This document shows, in pieces, positions 6,966 through 13,965 of a stretch of 20,842 nt of DNA (within the stretch, counting starts at the first letter, position 1; each line of letters begins with the position of its first letter). Made by a program: the position numbers and the translations under genes. The stretch is from positions 1-20,842 of the forward strand of contig PGZG01000007.1 of the NCBI GenBank assembly GCA_002840115.1. Reading direction: 5' to 3'. Origin of the DNA: Gammaproteobacteria bacterium HGW-Gammaproteobacteria-14. GTDB taxonomy: Bacteria; Pseudomonadota; Gammaproteobacteria; Pseudomonadales; Alcanivoracaceae. Under the pieces are notes generated by a model. The model was not told the origin of the DNA, did not search any database, and saw only the letters and a list, made by a program, of their open reading frames with translations.

Positions 6966-7721
6966 ATGGGTAAACGCCTGGTTATCGGCGTTCTCCTCAG
7001 CGGGCTGATGACTACTGCCTTCGGGCAGGGCATCGGCCCGCTTGCTGTGGAGGACCGTGTGCAAGCCAATCGTGGCAGCCAAAGTAGTGCTGTGAGCGAC
7101 GAGGCCTTGATGATGCTGATGCAGCAACTGCAGCAGTATGAGCAGGAAATTGCCATGCTCCGCGGCCAGTTTGAGGAGCTACGTCATGAGATGGATGTCA
7201 TGCAGCGAGGGGAGCGAGAGCGATATCTGGACATTGACTCGCGTCTCAATGCTCTGATGGATGGTACTGCCAGGGCTGGTGTCGGCTCGGGCGCAGTGCC
7301 TGCCAGTGATGCCGGAGTGGCGCCGAAGGCGGCACGCCCGGAAGATGAAAGAGCGGTATATATGGCCGCCCGAGAGTTGTTGAATAGCAGCCAGTTCGAT
7401 AAAGCTGCCACCGCATTTCAGCAATACCTCAAAGATTATCCGCAGGGTCAGTTCCGGGATTTCTCTCATTTTTGGTTGGGTGAGGCGCTGCGAAATGCAG
7501 CCAAACCCGATAGGGATGGAGCAATGGAACAGTTTCGCATGGTGGTTGAGCGGTTTCCTGAGAGCTCAAGGGTGCCCGCTGCGCTTTACCGTTTGGCAGT
7601 GTTGCAGGCAGAGAGCGGTAAAACCGCTGATGCCCGCAGTACTCTGAATCGTGTAATCCAACAGCATTCGACTTCCTCAGAGGCGGGCTATGCTCGAACC
7701 ATGCTGGAGCAGCTCAAGTAA
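6966..7721 (+). CDS. cpoB: Cell division coordinator CpoB (YbgF)
   Basis: CpoB is the periplasmic TolA-binding protein that coordinates outer membrane constriction with peptidoglycan synthesis in E. coli. The 251-residue precursor has a signal peptide (MGKRLVIGVLLSGLMTTAFG, probable cut before Q21). A trimerising coiled coil follows (about 44-98, with many Gln, Leu and Glu heptads such as LMQQLQQYEQEIAMLRGQFE). A Gly/Ala/Pro linker (100-125) leads to a C-terminal TPR domain (about 128-251), with three to four repeats including the ELLNSSQFDKAATAFQQYL unit. It lies 9 bp after the pal stop. A weak terminator-like hairpin follows it before queE, suggesting that the tol-pal operon largely ends here. 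Confidence 0.95.
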   Translation: MGKRLVIGVLLSGLMTTAFGQGIGPLAVEDRVQANRGSQSSAVSDEALMMLMQQLQQYEQEIAMLRGQFEELRHEMDVMQRGERERYLDIDSRLNALMDGTARAGVGSGAVPASDAGVAPKAARPEDERAVYMAARELLNSSQFDKAATAFQQYLKDYPQGQFRDFSHFWLGEALRNAAKPDRDGAMEQFRMVVERFPESSRVPAALYRLAVLQAESGKTADARSTLNRVIQQHSTSSEAGYARTMLEQLK

Positions 7722-7761
7722 TCCGGCTGGATCAATCCATTCAAGCAGTCTCAATTCAAGT

Positions 7762-7784
7762 AACCTGATGGTCGTCAGGTTTTT
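7762..7784 (+). terminator. Possible weak terminator or attenuator before queE
   Basis: AACCTGA (7762-7768) pairs perfectly with TCAGGTT (7775-7781) around a 6-base loop. A T-run (7780-7784) follows at once. The stem is only 7 bp and contains three G-C pairs, so any termination would be partial. It sits 12 bp before the GTG start of queE, where it could also affect translation. Confidence 0.4.
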
Positions 7785-7796
7785 CCGGGGTGCACT

Positions 7797-8438
7797 GTGG
7801 ACCTGCGAATCAGTGAAGTTTTTTACTCCCTGCAAGGCGAAGCCCGCTCTGTGGGAAGGCCGACGGCGTTTATTCGTCTGACTGGCTGCCCCCAGCGGTG
7901 TGTCTGGTGTGATACAGAGTATGCATTCCACGGTGGAGAGAAGCGTTCTCTGGAGTCCGTGCTTGCTGAGGTCCGGGCTTTCTCTGCAGCCTATGTGACG
8001 GTTACCGGTGGCGAGCCGCTGGCTCAGCCTAATGCATTGCTGCTCATGGGTCTGCTATGTGATGAGGGGTTCTCTGTGAGCCTTGAGACCGGCGGTGCTA
8101 TGGATATTGCTGAGGTGGACCCCAGGGTTAGCATCGTTATGGACCTCAAAGCGCCAGGCTCCGGCGAGCGACACAACAACCGGCTTGAGAATATTCCTCT
8201 GCTGGCCGCCAAGGATCAGGTCAAGTTTGTGCTGGCGGACCGGCGTGATTACGACTGGGCGCGCATGCAGATGGATCAGTATCAACTGGCAGACCGAGTG
8301 GGTGATGTTCTGTTCTCTCCGGTATTCGGCCAATTGGAGCCGGGGCAGTTGGCGGACTGGATTCTGCAGGACCGCTTGCCAGTGCGGTTTCAGCTGCAGT
8401 TGCACAAGCTGCTTTGGCAGGACTCAAGGGGGCGCTGA
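7797..8438 (+). CDS. queE: 7-carboxy-7-deazaguanine synthase QueE
   Basis: QueE is a radical SAM enzyme that converts 6-carboxytetrahydropterin to 7-carboxy-7-deazaguanine, an intermediate of queuosine biosynthesis. The 213-residue product carries the cluster-binding motif C31-xxx-C35-xx-C38 (GCPQRCVWCDT) and the SAM-contact motif TVTGGEPL (about residues 63-70). The start is GTG at 7797, giving MDLRISEVFYSLQGEA, the expected N-terminus; no in-frame ATG lies upstream, and the nearby ATG at 7768 is in another frame. The ribosome site is weak (GGGG about 7 bases upstream). The stop and the first queC ATG share one base (TGATG at 8436-8440), so queE and queC are coupled and act in successive steps. 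Confidence 0.96.
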   Translation: MDLRISEVFYSLQGEARSVGRPTAFIRLTGCPQRCVWCDTEYAFHGGEKRSLESVLAEVRAFSAAYVTVTGGEPLAQPNALLLMGLLCDEGFSVSLETGGAMDIAEVDPRVSIVMDLKAPGSGERHNNRLENIPLLAAKDQVKFVLADRRDYDWARMQMDQYQLADRVGDVLFSPVFGQLEPGQLADWILQDRLPVRFQLQLHKLLWQDSRGR

Positions 8439-9109
8439 TGATGCGTGCAGTGGTTTTGCTTTCCGGAGGCCTGGACTCCGCCACCTGTCTGGCGATGGCC
8501 AAGGCCGTCGGCCGCGAGTGTCATACGGTGGCCTTTGACTATGGCCAGCGCCATCGAGCGGAGCTGTTGGCATCCGAGCGCATTGCCCAGCGCCTCGGCG
8601 CTGCCAGCCATCGGGTCGTTCGACTGGGTTTGGACACCATTGGCGGTTCTGCATTGACGGACAGCACTATTGCGGTGCCGGAGCAGCAGGGTGGCGGTAT
8701 CCCAGTGACCTATGTGCCAGCTCGTAATACCGTCTTTCTGGCGCTTGCGCTGGGGTTGTCGGAGGTTCTGGATGCCGGAGAAATCCATATTGGTGTCAAT
8801 GCCGTGGATTATTCCGGCTATCCGGACTGTCGCCCAGCCTTTATTGAGGCGTTCCAGCAGTTAGCTGCTGTTGCGACCAAGGCCGGTGTTGAGTCCCATG
8901 GCCCACGGATTGTTGCCCCGCTGCTGGATCTGAGTAAAGCGGATATTATCCAGCGTGGCGTTGCTTTGGGGCTGGATTATGCTTTGACGGTGTCTTGTTA
9001 TCAGGCGGATGACGATGGTCGTGCCTGCGGTCGTTGTGATAGTTGCAGGTTGCGGGCCGAAGGCTTCGCCATGGCAGGTCTTGCGGACCCAACTCGCTAT
9101 CAGAGTTGA
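8438..9109 (+). CDS. queC: 7-cyano-7-deazaguanine synthase QueC
   Basis: QueC uses ATP and ammonia to turn 7-carboxy-7-deazaguanine into preQ0 (7-cyano-7-deazaguanine) for queuosine synthesis. The 223-residue protein opens with the PP-loop ATPase motif LLSGGLDSATCL. The middle part has VPARNTVFLALAL and NAVDYSGYPDCRPAFI. A C-terminal zinc site is formed by cysteines in SCYQADDDGRACGRCDSC. Two adjacent ATGs (8438 and 8441) are possible; both follow AAGGGGG at 8426-8432, and 8438 is chosen because it couples to the queE stop. A longer frame from 8414 lies inside queE and lacks a ribosome site. No terminator is visible before the tRNA promoter downstream. Confidence 0.97.
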   Translation: MMRAVVLLSGGLDSATCLAMAKAVGRECHTVAFDYGQRHRAELLASERIAQRLGAASHRVVRLGLDTIGGSALTDSTIAVPEQQGGGIPVTYVPARNTVFLALALGLSEVLDAGEIHIGVNAVDYSGYPDCRPAFIEAFQQLAAVATKAGVESHGPRIVAPLLDLSKADIIQRGVALGLDYALTVSCYQADDDGRACGRCDSCRLRAEGFAMAGLADPTRYQS

Positions 9110-9128
9110 GCCCGTTATCGTAATGAAG

Positions 9129-9184
9129 GCAAAAAAAACGGTTTTTTGCTTGTTGTATGCGGAAAAATCAGTATCATTTGCGCC
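9129..9184 (+). promoter_or_regulatory. tRNA-Lys promoter with A-tract UP-like element
   Basis: TTGTTG (9150-9155) and TATCAT (9172-9177) form a sigma70-like pair with a 16-bp spacer. A GC-rich discriminator (GCGCC, 9180-9184) follows, typical of stringently controlled stable RNA promoters. An A8 tract (9131-9138), about 45-53 bp upstream of the expected start, sits where an UP element would. The A-tract also forms an 8-bp inverted repeat with the T-run: GCAAAAAA (9129-9136) with TTTTTTGC (9142-9149). Confidence 0.6.
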
Positions 9185-9192
9185 TCTTTCGG

Positions 9193-9267
9193 GGGCCGTT
9201 AGCTCAGCGGTAGAGCAGTTGGCTTTTAACCAATTGGTCGATGGTTCGAATCCATCACGGCCCACCA
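9193..9267 (+). tRNA. tRNA-Lys (anticodon UUU)
   Basis: All arms fold. The acceptor stem is GGGCCGT (9193-9199) with ACGGCCC (9257-9263). The D stem is GCTC/GAGC with loop AGCGGTA. The anticodon stem is GTTGG/CCAAT with loop CTTTTAA, anticodon TTT at 9225-9227. The variable loop is TGGTC, and the T stem is GATGG/CCATC with loop TTCGAAT. The discriminator is A9264 and CCA is encoded (9265-9267). The anticodon reads AAA and AAG lysine codons. Placement right after queC matches the P. aeruginosa tRNA-Lys that serves there as an island attachment site. No second copy of its 3' end is visible in this window. Confidence 0.97.
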
Positions 9268-9379
9268 CCTTTAGAATGTTACTAATCAGACTCTAACCTG
9301 ATCAGTAACGGGGCAAAGCACAGCAGTAAGCTCTGCGAAAGCCCTACAAAAAGCCCCGCAGTTCGCTGCGGGGCTTTTT
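9268..9379 (+). ncRNA. Structured tRNA-Lys trailer, candidate small RNA
   Basis: The 80 nt between the tRNA CCA end and the terminator contain two consecutive hairpins. In the first, GTTACT and ATCAG (9278-9283, 9285-9289) pair with CTGAT and AGTAAC (9298-9302, 9304-9309), with one A/C mismatch and an 8-nt loop. In the second, GGGC (9311-9314) pairs with GCCC (9341-9344). Inside an A-rich internal loop, GCA/TGC and AGC/GCT flank a C/C mismatch around the loop AGTAA (9325-9329). The strong terminator follows directly. Most tRNA trailers are short and simple, so this may be a stable processed RNA. No function is known and no family is recognised. Confidence 0.35.
9348..9379 (+). terminator. Intrinsic terminator of the tRNA-Lys unit
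   Basis: AGCCCCGCAG (9352-9361) pairs perfectly with CTGCGGGGCT (9366-9375) around a TTCG loop. An A-run precedes the stem and a T5 run (9375-9379) follows it. The A/T flanks make it potentially active in both directions, but on the minus strand no gene faces it closely. Confidence 0.92.
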
Positions 9380-9473
9380 GTTATGCTTGTCTTGTTTGTG
9401 TGCTGCTGCCGAACTCCTTGGGAGTCTCGTTGTGGCAGTACCGGGTTAATTGCATGTCTGGGGGAAGTGAGAA

Positions 9474-10379
9474 ATGGCCGTTATTCTGACAGCAGTGCTG
9501 ATTTATGTGGGGTGCATCCTGTTCGTTCGCCTGCGTAATCAGGCTACGTTCCCTCTGGGTCGGCAGTTGACGGATTTCTCCACCTTCATGGTGCCTTTTA
9601 ATATTCCCGCTTACCTGTTGTCCCGGGTGCCCCGCAGTGCGCGCCTGCCCTTAAGTACTTTCCCGGAGGTCCAGATTCTGGAAGATAACTGGGAGGCTAT
9701 TCGCGATGAAGCCCTGGCTCTCTATGGTCAGGGGCATATTTCTGTAAAAGATGACTTGCCCGCCAGCAGTTTTTACAAAGACAACCGCTGGAAAAGTTTT
9801 TATCTGAAAATCTATGACAATGAGATCCCATCTGCCTATGAGTTGGCACCGAAAACCCGTGCCTTGATTGATCAGGTGCCGGGCATGAATATCGCTTTGT
9901 TCGCTGTTTTGATGCCCGGTAAACGGCTGAATCAACACCATGATCCCTTTGCTTACACGGTGCGTTATTCCCTTGGCCTATCAACACCCAATTCTCCGGA
10001 CTGTGGTCTAACTATTAATGGAGAGGACTACACGTGGAAAGATGGCGAAAGCATTATTTTTGATGAAACCTATTTGCACTCTGCTTATAACAATACGGAT
10101 ATTCCTCGCATTATTTTGATGACTGACGTTGATCGGCCAATGCGTCTGCGATTTGTGCAGCGCCTGTATTACTGGTTTGGTCGTTTTTTCAACAGCTTGT
10201 TTGCGATTGATAACCTTGACGCTAGCTATACCGGTATTGGAAATCGACTGGGTAAGGGTGTGCTGGCCTATAAAAACAGCCTTAAACGGATCAAACGCTG
10301 GAACCGACCGGCCTATGTGGTTGGCAAATGGTTTGTGATTCTGGCGGTATTGGCTTTGATTGCCCGGGCAATACTTTAG
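9474..10379 (+). CDS. LpxO-like lipid A acyl-chain hydroxylase (Fe(II)/2-oxoglutarate dioxygenase)
   Basis: The 301-residue protein resembles Salmonella LpxO, which 2-hydroxylates a secondary acyl chain of lipid A at the inner membrane. It belongs to the aspartyl/asparaginyl beta-hydroxylase fold. An N-terminal membrane segment (about residues 3-19) is followed by the LpxO-type RQLTDFSTFMVP stretch. The iron ligands are H155-x-D157 in NQHHDPFAYTVRYSLGL and H202 in DETYLHSAYN; R212 in DIPRIILMTD would bind 2-oxoglutarate. The tail ends in a second hydrophobic helix (about 284-301). The length matches LpxO (302). The start ATG at 9474 follows GGGGGAAG. The gene stands alone between the tRNA-Lys terminator and the photolyase group, as the first gene of the insert. 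Its upstream region (9380-9473) has only a small ACTCC/GGAGT hairpin (9413-9425) and no clear promoter. An aspartyl hydroxylase acting on another lipid or peptide remains possible. Confidence 0.8.
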   Translation: MAVILTAVLIYVGCILFVRLRNQATFPLGRQLTDFSTFMVPFNIPAYLLSRVPRSARLPLSTFPEVQILEDNWEAIRDEALALYGQGHISVKDDLPASSFYKDNRWKSFYLKIYDNEIPSAYELAPKTRALIDQVPGMNIALFAVLMPGKRLNQHHDPFAYTVRYSLGLSTPNSPDCGLTINGEDYTWKDGESIIFDETYLHSAYNNTDIPRIILMTDVDRPMRLRFVQRLYYWFGRFFNSLFAIDNLDASYTGIGNRLGKGVLAYKNSLKRIKRWNRPAYVVGKWFVILAVLALIARAIL

Positions 10380-10402
10380 ACGGGGTTTTGGTAAGAGAGG
10401 GC

Positions 10403-10471
10403 TGATTCGAGAGAGCTCAGCTCTGAGCAAAACGTCGTTCACATTCAAGTCACGGGCAGTGAATGTAGAAT
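10403..10471. promoter_or_regulatory. Palindromic regulatory region upstream of the photolyase operon
   Basis: The 121-bp gap holds several dyads. AGAGCT-C-AGCTCT (10412-10424) overlaps GCTCAG-CT-CTGAGC (10415-10428). Further on, ACATTCA (10441-10447) pairs with TGAATGT (10460-10466) across 12 bases. The second dyad lies between TTCACA (10438-10443, 5 of 6 to the -35 consensus) and TAGAAT (10466-10471, 5 of 6 to the -10), whose spacing of 22 is too long for a normal sigma70 promoter. A palindrome inside an overlong spacer is the arrangement used by MerR-type activators. This is an inference; no regulator gene lies in the window. Confidence 0.4.
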
Positions 10472-10500
10472 CAGGGATAGACTAAACAGGAAATCAAGGA

Positions 10501-11955
10501 ATGCCTGTTGCCCCCGTTACAACAGACCCCGTGCTGGTCTGGTATCGAAACGATCTTCGTGTTCACCACCATCAGCCTCTGGCTGGGGCCATGGCCAGCG
10601 GCCATCCGGTCTCGGCTGTCTATTTTTTGTGCGAAAGACAATGGGACAGCCATGATGTCGCTCCGTTGCGGCGCTGGTATGTACTTGAGTCTCTTCGAGA
10701 ACTCGGGGAGGCATTGGCAAAGCTGGGTGTCCCGCTGACCGTTGTGGATGCCGGTGATTTTGCTGCGGTGCCGGACTTGTTGAAACAGATTATCCAAAAG
10801 CAGCGGATTGCTGCGATCTATACCGGGCGGGAATACCCGCTGAATGAAATGACTCGTGATCGAGCGGTGGCGGCCGTGGCCGCGGACTGTGGAGTGCCTG
10901 TTACCGGCTATGACCACAGTGTATTGGTGCCCCCTCGAGCGTTGGTGACAGGGCAGGGTACACCCTATACGGTGTTTACTCCTTATCGTCGGAGTTGGGA
11001 GAAATGGCTGGCCAGCTCTCCTCCGGAGCTTGGCGTTACGCCGCGACGAATTAAGGGAGCATCGTCGCTAGACTTCAACAGTGAGGTGATTGACCGGGCT
11101 CTTAACCGTCTCAATATTGCTGAGGCACTTTGTCAGCAGTGGCAACCCGGTGAACGGGCAGCGCGTAAACAGCTTTCCCGGTTTGCTCAGTCCGCACTGG
11201 GCCGCTATCGGCAGGATCGTGATTTTCCCGATCTTGCCGGAACCAGCTTGCTTTCAGCAGCACTCTCTGCCGGTACGGTATCGGTGGCAGAGTGCTGGCA
11301 TCTGGCGCAACCGGCGATTCACGATCCGAAACAACGTGATGGAGCAGAGTGCTGGATAAGCGAGCTGGCCTGGAGAGATTTTTATCGCCAGATTATGGCT
11401 AACTATCCAAAACTGGCTTGGGGGGCTCCGTTTCGTGACGACACCCGCATGATTCGCTGGAGTCATGATAAATCCCTGTTTCAGGCCTGGTGTGAGGGGC
11501 GTACAGGCTACCCTCTGGTGGATGCGGCCCAAAGGCAGCTATTGCAGACGGGCTGGATGCATAACCGTTTGCGTATGGTCAGTGCCATGTTTCTAAGCAA
11601 ACACCTGTTTATTGACTGGCGTTGGGGCGAGCGTTTTTTTATGCAGCACCTTATGGATGGTGATTTTGCCGCCAATAACGGGGGGTGGCAGTGGAGCTCA
11701 TCGACGGGCACCGATGCGGCCCCCTATTTCCGGGTGTTCAGCCCGATTCGTCAAAGCCAGCGATTTGATCCGGAAGGCCACTTTATCCGTCGGTATATCC
11801 CGGAATTGGCAGCGCTGGATGGACGCTCAATTCATGAGCCCTGGAAGGTGGCACAAAAGGTGTCGGATTATCCGGCGCCGATAGTGGACCATATCGGTGT
11901 TAAGGACAGGGTCAGCGAGGCCTTTCGAGCAGCCCGGGATATTTTGGAGTCATGA
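10501..11955 (+). CDS. phrB: Class I deoxyribodipyrimidine photolyase
   Basis: The 484-residue protein repairs UV-induced cyclobutane pyrimidine dimers using blue light and a reduced FAD. The N-terminal Rossmann-like antenna domain begins VLVWYRNDLRVHHHQPL; by family it would bind a folate or similar chromophore. The C-terminal FAD domain contains WISELAWRDFYRQIM, MHNRLRMVSAMFLSKHLFIDW, the FAANNGGWQWSSSTGTDAAP signature and PYFRVFSPIRQSQRFDPEG, all typical of class I CPD photolyases such as E. coli PhrB (472 residues). The tryptophans expected for electron transfer are present. The ATG at 10501 follows AGGAAA. The stop overlaps the next gene by 4 bp (ATGA at 11952), so photolyase is coupled to the flavoprotein and DUF1365 genes. 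A cryptochrome-like role is less likely given the intact repair-type motif. Confidence 0.95.
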   Translation: MPVAPVTTDPVLVWYRNDLRVHHHQPLAGAMASGHPVSAVYFLCERQWDSHDVAPLRRWYVLESLRELGEALAKLGVPLTVVDAGDFAAVPDLLKQIIQKQRIAAIYTGREYPLNEMTRDRAVAAVAADCGVPVTGYDHSVLVPPRALVTGQGTPYTVFTPYRRSWEKWLASSPPELGVTPRRIKGASSLDFNSEVIDRALNRLNIAEALCQQWQPGERAARKQLSRFAQSALGRYRQDRDFPDLAGTSLLSAALSAGTVSVAECWHLAQPAIHDPKQRDGAECWISELAWRDFYRQIMANYPKLAWGAPFRDDTRMIRWSHDKSLFQAWCEGRTGYPLVDAAQRQLLQTGWMHNRLRMVSAMFLSKHLFIDWRWGERFFMQHLMDGDFAANNGGWQWSSSTGTDAAPYFRVFSPIRQSQRFDPEGHFIRRYIPELAALDGRSIHEPWKVAQKVSDYPAPIVDHIGVKDRVSEAFRAARDILES

Positions 11956-13202
11956 TGAAGAAGATAGCAGTAGTTGGTGCAGGTATTAGCGGGCTGACAG
12001 CGGCATGGGTGTTGGGCCGCGATCATGAGGTAGTGGTGTTTGAAGCCGACGCACGTATTGGTGGGCATACCTGTACAGTGCCGGTAAAAGATGGTGCCAC
12101 GGAGCAGCAGGTGGATGTTGGCTTTATTGTTTTTAATAATCGTACCTACCCTAATTTCGAGAAGCTGCTGGGACAGCTGGGGGTTGGTCGTCAGCCAGCG
12201 GAAATGGGTTTTGCTATTAGTTGCGAGCGCACTGGTGTGGAGTATTGCGGTGATGGGCTTGGTGGGCTGTTTGCCCAGAAGCGTAATCTACTGTCGCCAT
12301 CCCACTGGCGAATGATTCTGGATATTCTTCGCTTTAATCGTAGCGCATCAGCACTTTTGAATACGGAAGCAGGGGAGCTGCCGCTAGGAGAGTATCTGCG
12401 GCAGGAAGGTTATAGCCGGGCATTCCTGGACCACTATATTCTGCCCATGGGAGGAGCCATCTGGTCCTGCAGCGACAAGGATATGGAAGCTTTCCCTGCG
12501 AAGTTCTTTGTCCGTTTCTTCGATAACCATGGCTTGTTGACCATTAATAACCGGCCGCAGTGGTATGTGGTGCCTGGGGGATCAACCCGCTACGTGGAGA
12601 AACTGCTGGCTGAACTCAAGGCAGATGTTCGTGCGGCCACTCCGGTGCTGGAGGTCAGTCGTCAGGAGCAGGGTGTTACGATCCGTAGCTCCTCTGGAGT
12701 GGAAAATTTTGACGAGGTGATTTTTGCCTGCCACAGTGATCAGGCTTTGGCGCTATTGGCGGATGCCAACATGGATGAAAAGCAGCTGCTTGGCAATATT
12801 CCTTATCAAAACAATGAGGTGGTATTACACACGGATACTCGTTTGCTGCCTCGTTCCCGTCGCGCCTGGTCCAGCTGGAATGCACTGTTGCCCAAGGTGC
12901 GCGGCGACCGTGTTCAGGTGACTTACAACATGAATATTCTGCAAGGCATTAAGTCCGAGCAGACATGGTGCGTCACTCTTAACGCCACCGACCGTATTGA
13001 CCCTCAGAAAATCGTACGCCGTTTTAATTTTAGCCATCCTCTGTTTACCCAAGAGGGGATGGCTAGCCGCGGTGCGTTGTTGGAAAAGATTAATGGTAAT
13101 CAGCACACTTGGTTCTGTGGCGCCTGGTGTCGTAATGGGTTCCATGAAGACGGTGTAGTGTCGGCCCTTAACGTGGCGGCCGGTTTCGGGGCCGAGTTAT
13201 GA
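11952..13202 (+). CDS. FAD/NAD(P)-binding amine-oxidase-like flavoprotein (COG2907 type)
   Basis: The 416-residue protein has an N-terminal FAD-binding Rossmann motif, VVGAGISGLTAAW (G9, G11, G14), followed by FEADARIGGHT, the second FAD contact typical of amine oxidase/phytoene desaturase folds. Later landmarks include VDVGFIVFNNRTYPNF, LPMGGAIWSC, WYVVPGGSTRYVEKL, and the C-terminal WFCGAWCRNGFHEDGVVSALN, which matches the closing FAD-binding segment. The exact reaction of this family is unknown. It is commonly found beside DUF1365 and Cfa-like genes, suggesting oxidation or desaturation of membrane lipid acyl chains (inference). Starts at 11952 and 11955 are both possible; the first overlaps the photolyase stop. 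The gene overlaps DUF1365 by 4 bp (13199-13202). Confidence 0.85.
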   Translation: MMKKIAVVGAGISGLTAAWVLGRDHEVVVFEADARIGGHTCTVPVKDGATEQQVDVGFIVFNNRTYPNFEKLLGQLGVGRQPAEMGFAISCERTGVEYCGDGLGGLFAQKRNLLSPSHWRMILDILRFNRSASALLNTEAGELPLGEYLRQEGYSRAFLDHYILPMGGAIWSCSDKDMEAFPAKFFVRFFDNHGLLTINNRPQWYVVPGGSTRYVEKLLAELKADVRAATPVLEVSRQEQGVTIRSSSGVENFDEVIFACHSDQALALLADANMDEKQLLGNIPYQNNEVVLHTDTRLLPRSRRAWSSWNALLPKVRGDRVQVTYNMNILQGIKSEQTWCVTLNATDRIDPQKIVRRFNFSHPLFTQEGMASRGALLEKINGNQHTWFCGAWCRNGFHEDGVVSALNVAAGFGAEL

Positions 13203-13951
13203 TTTCAGAGCATGCCCTATATACCGGTAAGGTTTGGCATCGGCGCCAGACACCGGTGGTGCATGAGTTCGGTTATCCGTTCTGGTGGCTATGGGTCAAC
13301 CTGGATGATATTGACGGGCTACTGGAGCGCCATCGCTCTTGGGGGCGGCGCTGGCACTTGGTGACTCTGCGTGATGAGGATTATCTCGATAAGCGACCTG
13401 GTCTTTTGAGTCAGCGGGTACGCCATAAGGCGCTTTCGCTAGGGCTGGACTGGGAGGGTGGCCAGGTTTGCATGCTCTCCCAGCCGCGGATGTATGGCTG
13501 GCTGTTTAATCCGATTTCATTGTACTGGCACTTCGCTCCGGGTTCTCAAACCCCCGATAGCGTGCTGGCCGAGGTCCATAATACTCCCTGGCATGAACAG
13601 CATTGGTATCCCCTGATATTACAGCCCGGGAGGGACGGCTCGTTCTCCTGCGAACATGAGAAGGCTTTTCATGTATCCCCGTTTATGGGTATGGATATGT
13701 GCTATCAGTGGTCATTTTCACTTGATAATCGCGCTCTTGACGTCACCATTCGTAATGTTGCCCATGGTGAACAGCTATTTGCGGCTGGTGTGAAAATGCA
13801 TAGGAAACAAGCCGATATGGAGAATATGGGCTTGGTTTTACGTGAATACGGTGCGCAGGGTATGAAAACCAGTGCAGCCATTTATGCCCACGCATGGCGG
13901 CTCTGGCGTAAAGGCGTGTCGTTTCATGGTCACCCGGGAACAGGCCGCTGA
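13199..13951 (+). CDS. DUF1365 family protein
   Basis: The 250-residue protein belongs to the DUF1365 (COG3496) family, recognised from HALYTGKVWHRRQTPVVHEF at the N-terminus, the middle QPRMYGWLFNPISLYW, EVHNTPWHEQHWYPL, and KAFHVSPFMGMDMCYQW. No catalytic residues are established for the family. Several conserved His, Tyr and Trp residues suggest an enzyme or a lipid-binding partner. No signal peptide or clear membrane helix is seen. Family members occur almost always between a COG2907 flavoprotein and a Cfa-like methyltransferase, including in mycobacteria. This order is kept here, with a 4-bp overlap to the flavoprotein and a 120-bp gap to the methyltransferase. A job in the same lipid modification is therefore the best guess, but it is an inference. 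Confidence 0.85.
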   Translation: MISEHALYTGKVWHRRQTPVVHEFGYPFWWLWVNLDDIDGLLERHRSWGRRWHLVTLRDEDYLDKRPGLLSQRVRHKALSLGLDWEGGQVCMLSQPRMYGWLFNPISLYWHFAPGSQTPDSVLAEVHNTPWHEQHWYPLILQPGRDGSFSCEHEKAFHVSPFMGMDMCYQWSFSLDNRALDVTIRNVAHGEQLFAAGVKMHRKQADMENMGLVLREYGAQGMKTSAAIYAHAWRLWRKGVSFHGHPGTGR

Positions 13952-13965
13952 CTTTGCTTGTAGTA

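Noticed and set aside
6366..7127. 253-codon open frame on the minus strand across pal and cpoB
   Set aside because: It is antisense to two clear genes with strong motifs; such long mirror frames are common at this base composition, and the translated sequence resembles no family.
7722..7796. preQ1 riboswitch upstream of queE
   Set aside because: The hairpin lacks the C-rich loop and A-rich tail needed for the preQ1-I pseudoknot, and the gap is too short for the other classes.
9245..9267. Attachment-site duplication of the tRNA-Lys 3' end
   Set aside because: No second copy of the T-arm/acceptor sequence is visible elsewhere in the window, and there is no integrase gene.
9009..9296. 95-codon plus-strand frame across the queC end and the tRNA
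   Set aside because: It runs through the tRNA gene and overlaps queC in another frame; no ribosome site or protein similarity.
10357..10395. RpoE/ChrR-type promoter (TGATTG...GGTAAG) before the photolyase gene
   Set aside because: The spacer of 27 bp is too long for the known consensus, and another TGATTC/CGTC pair (10403/10433) is also spaced wrongly at 24 bp.
10501..11955. Cryptochrome rather than photolyase
   Set aside because: The NNGGWQWSSSTGTDAAP motif and overall length fit class I CPD photolyases; no cryptochrome-type C-terminal extension.
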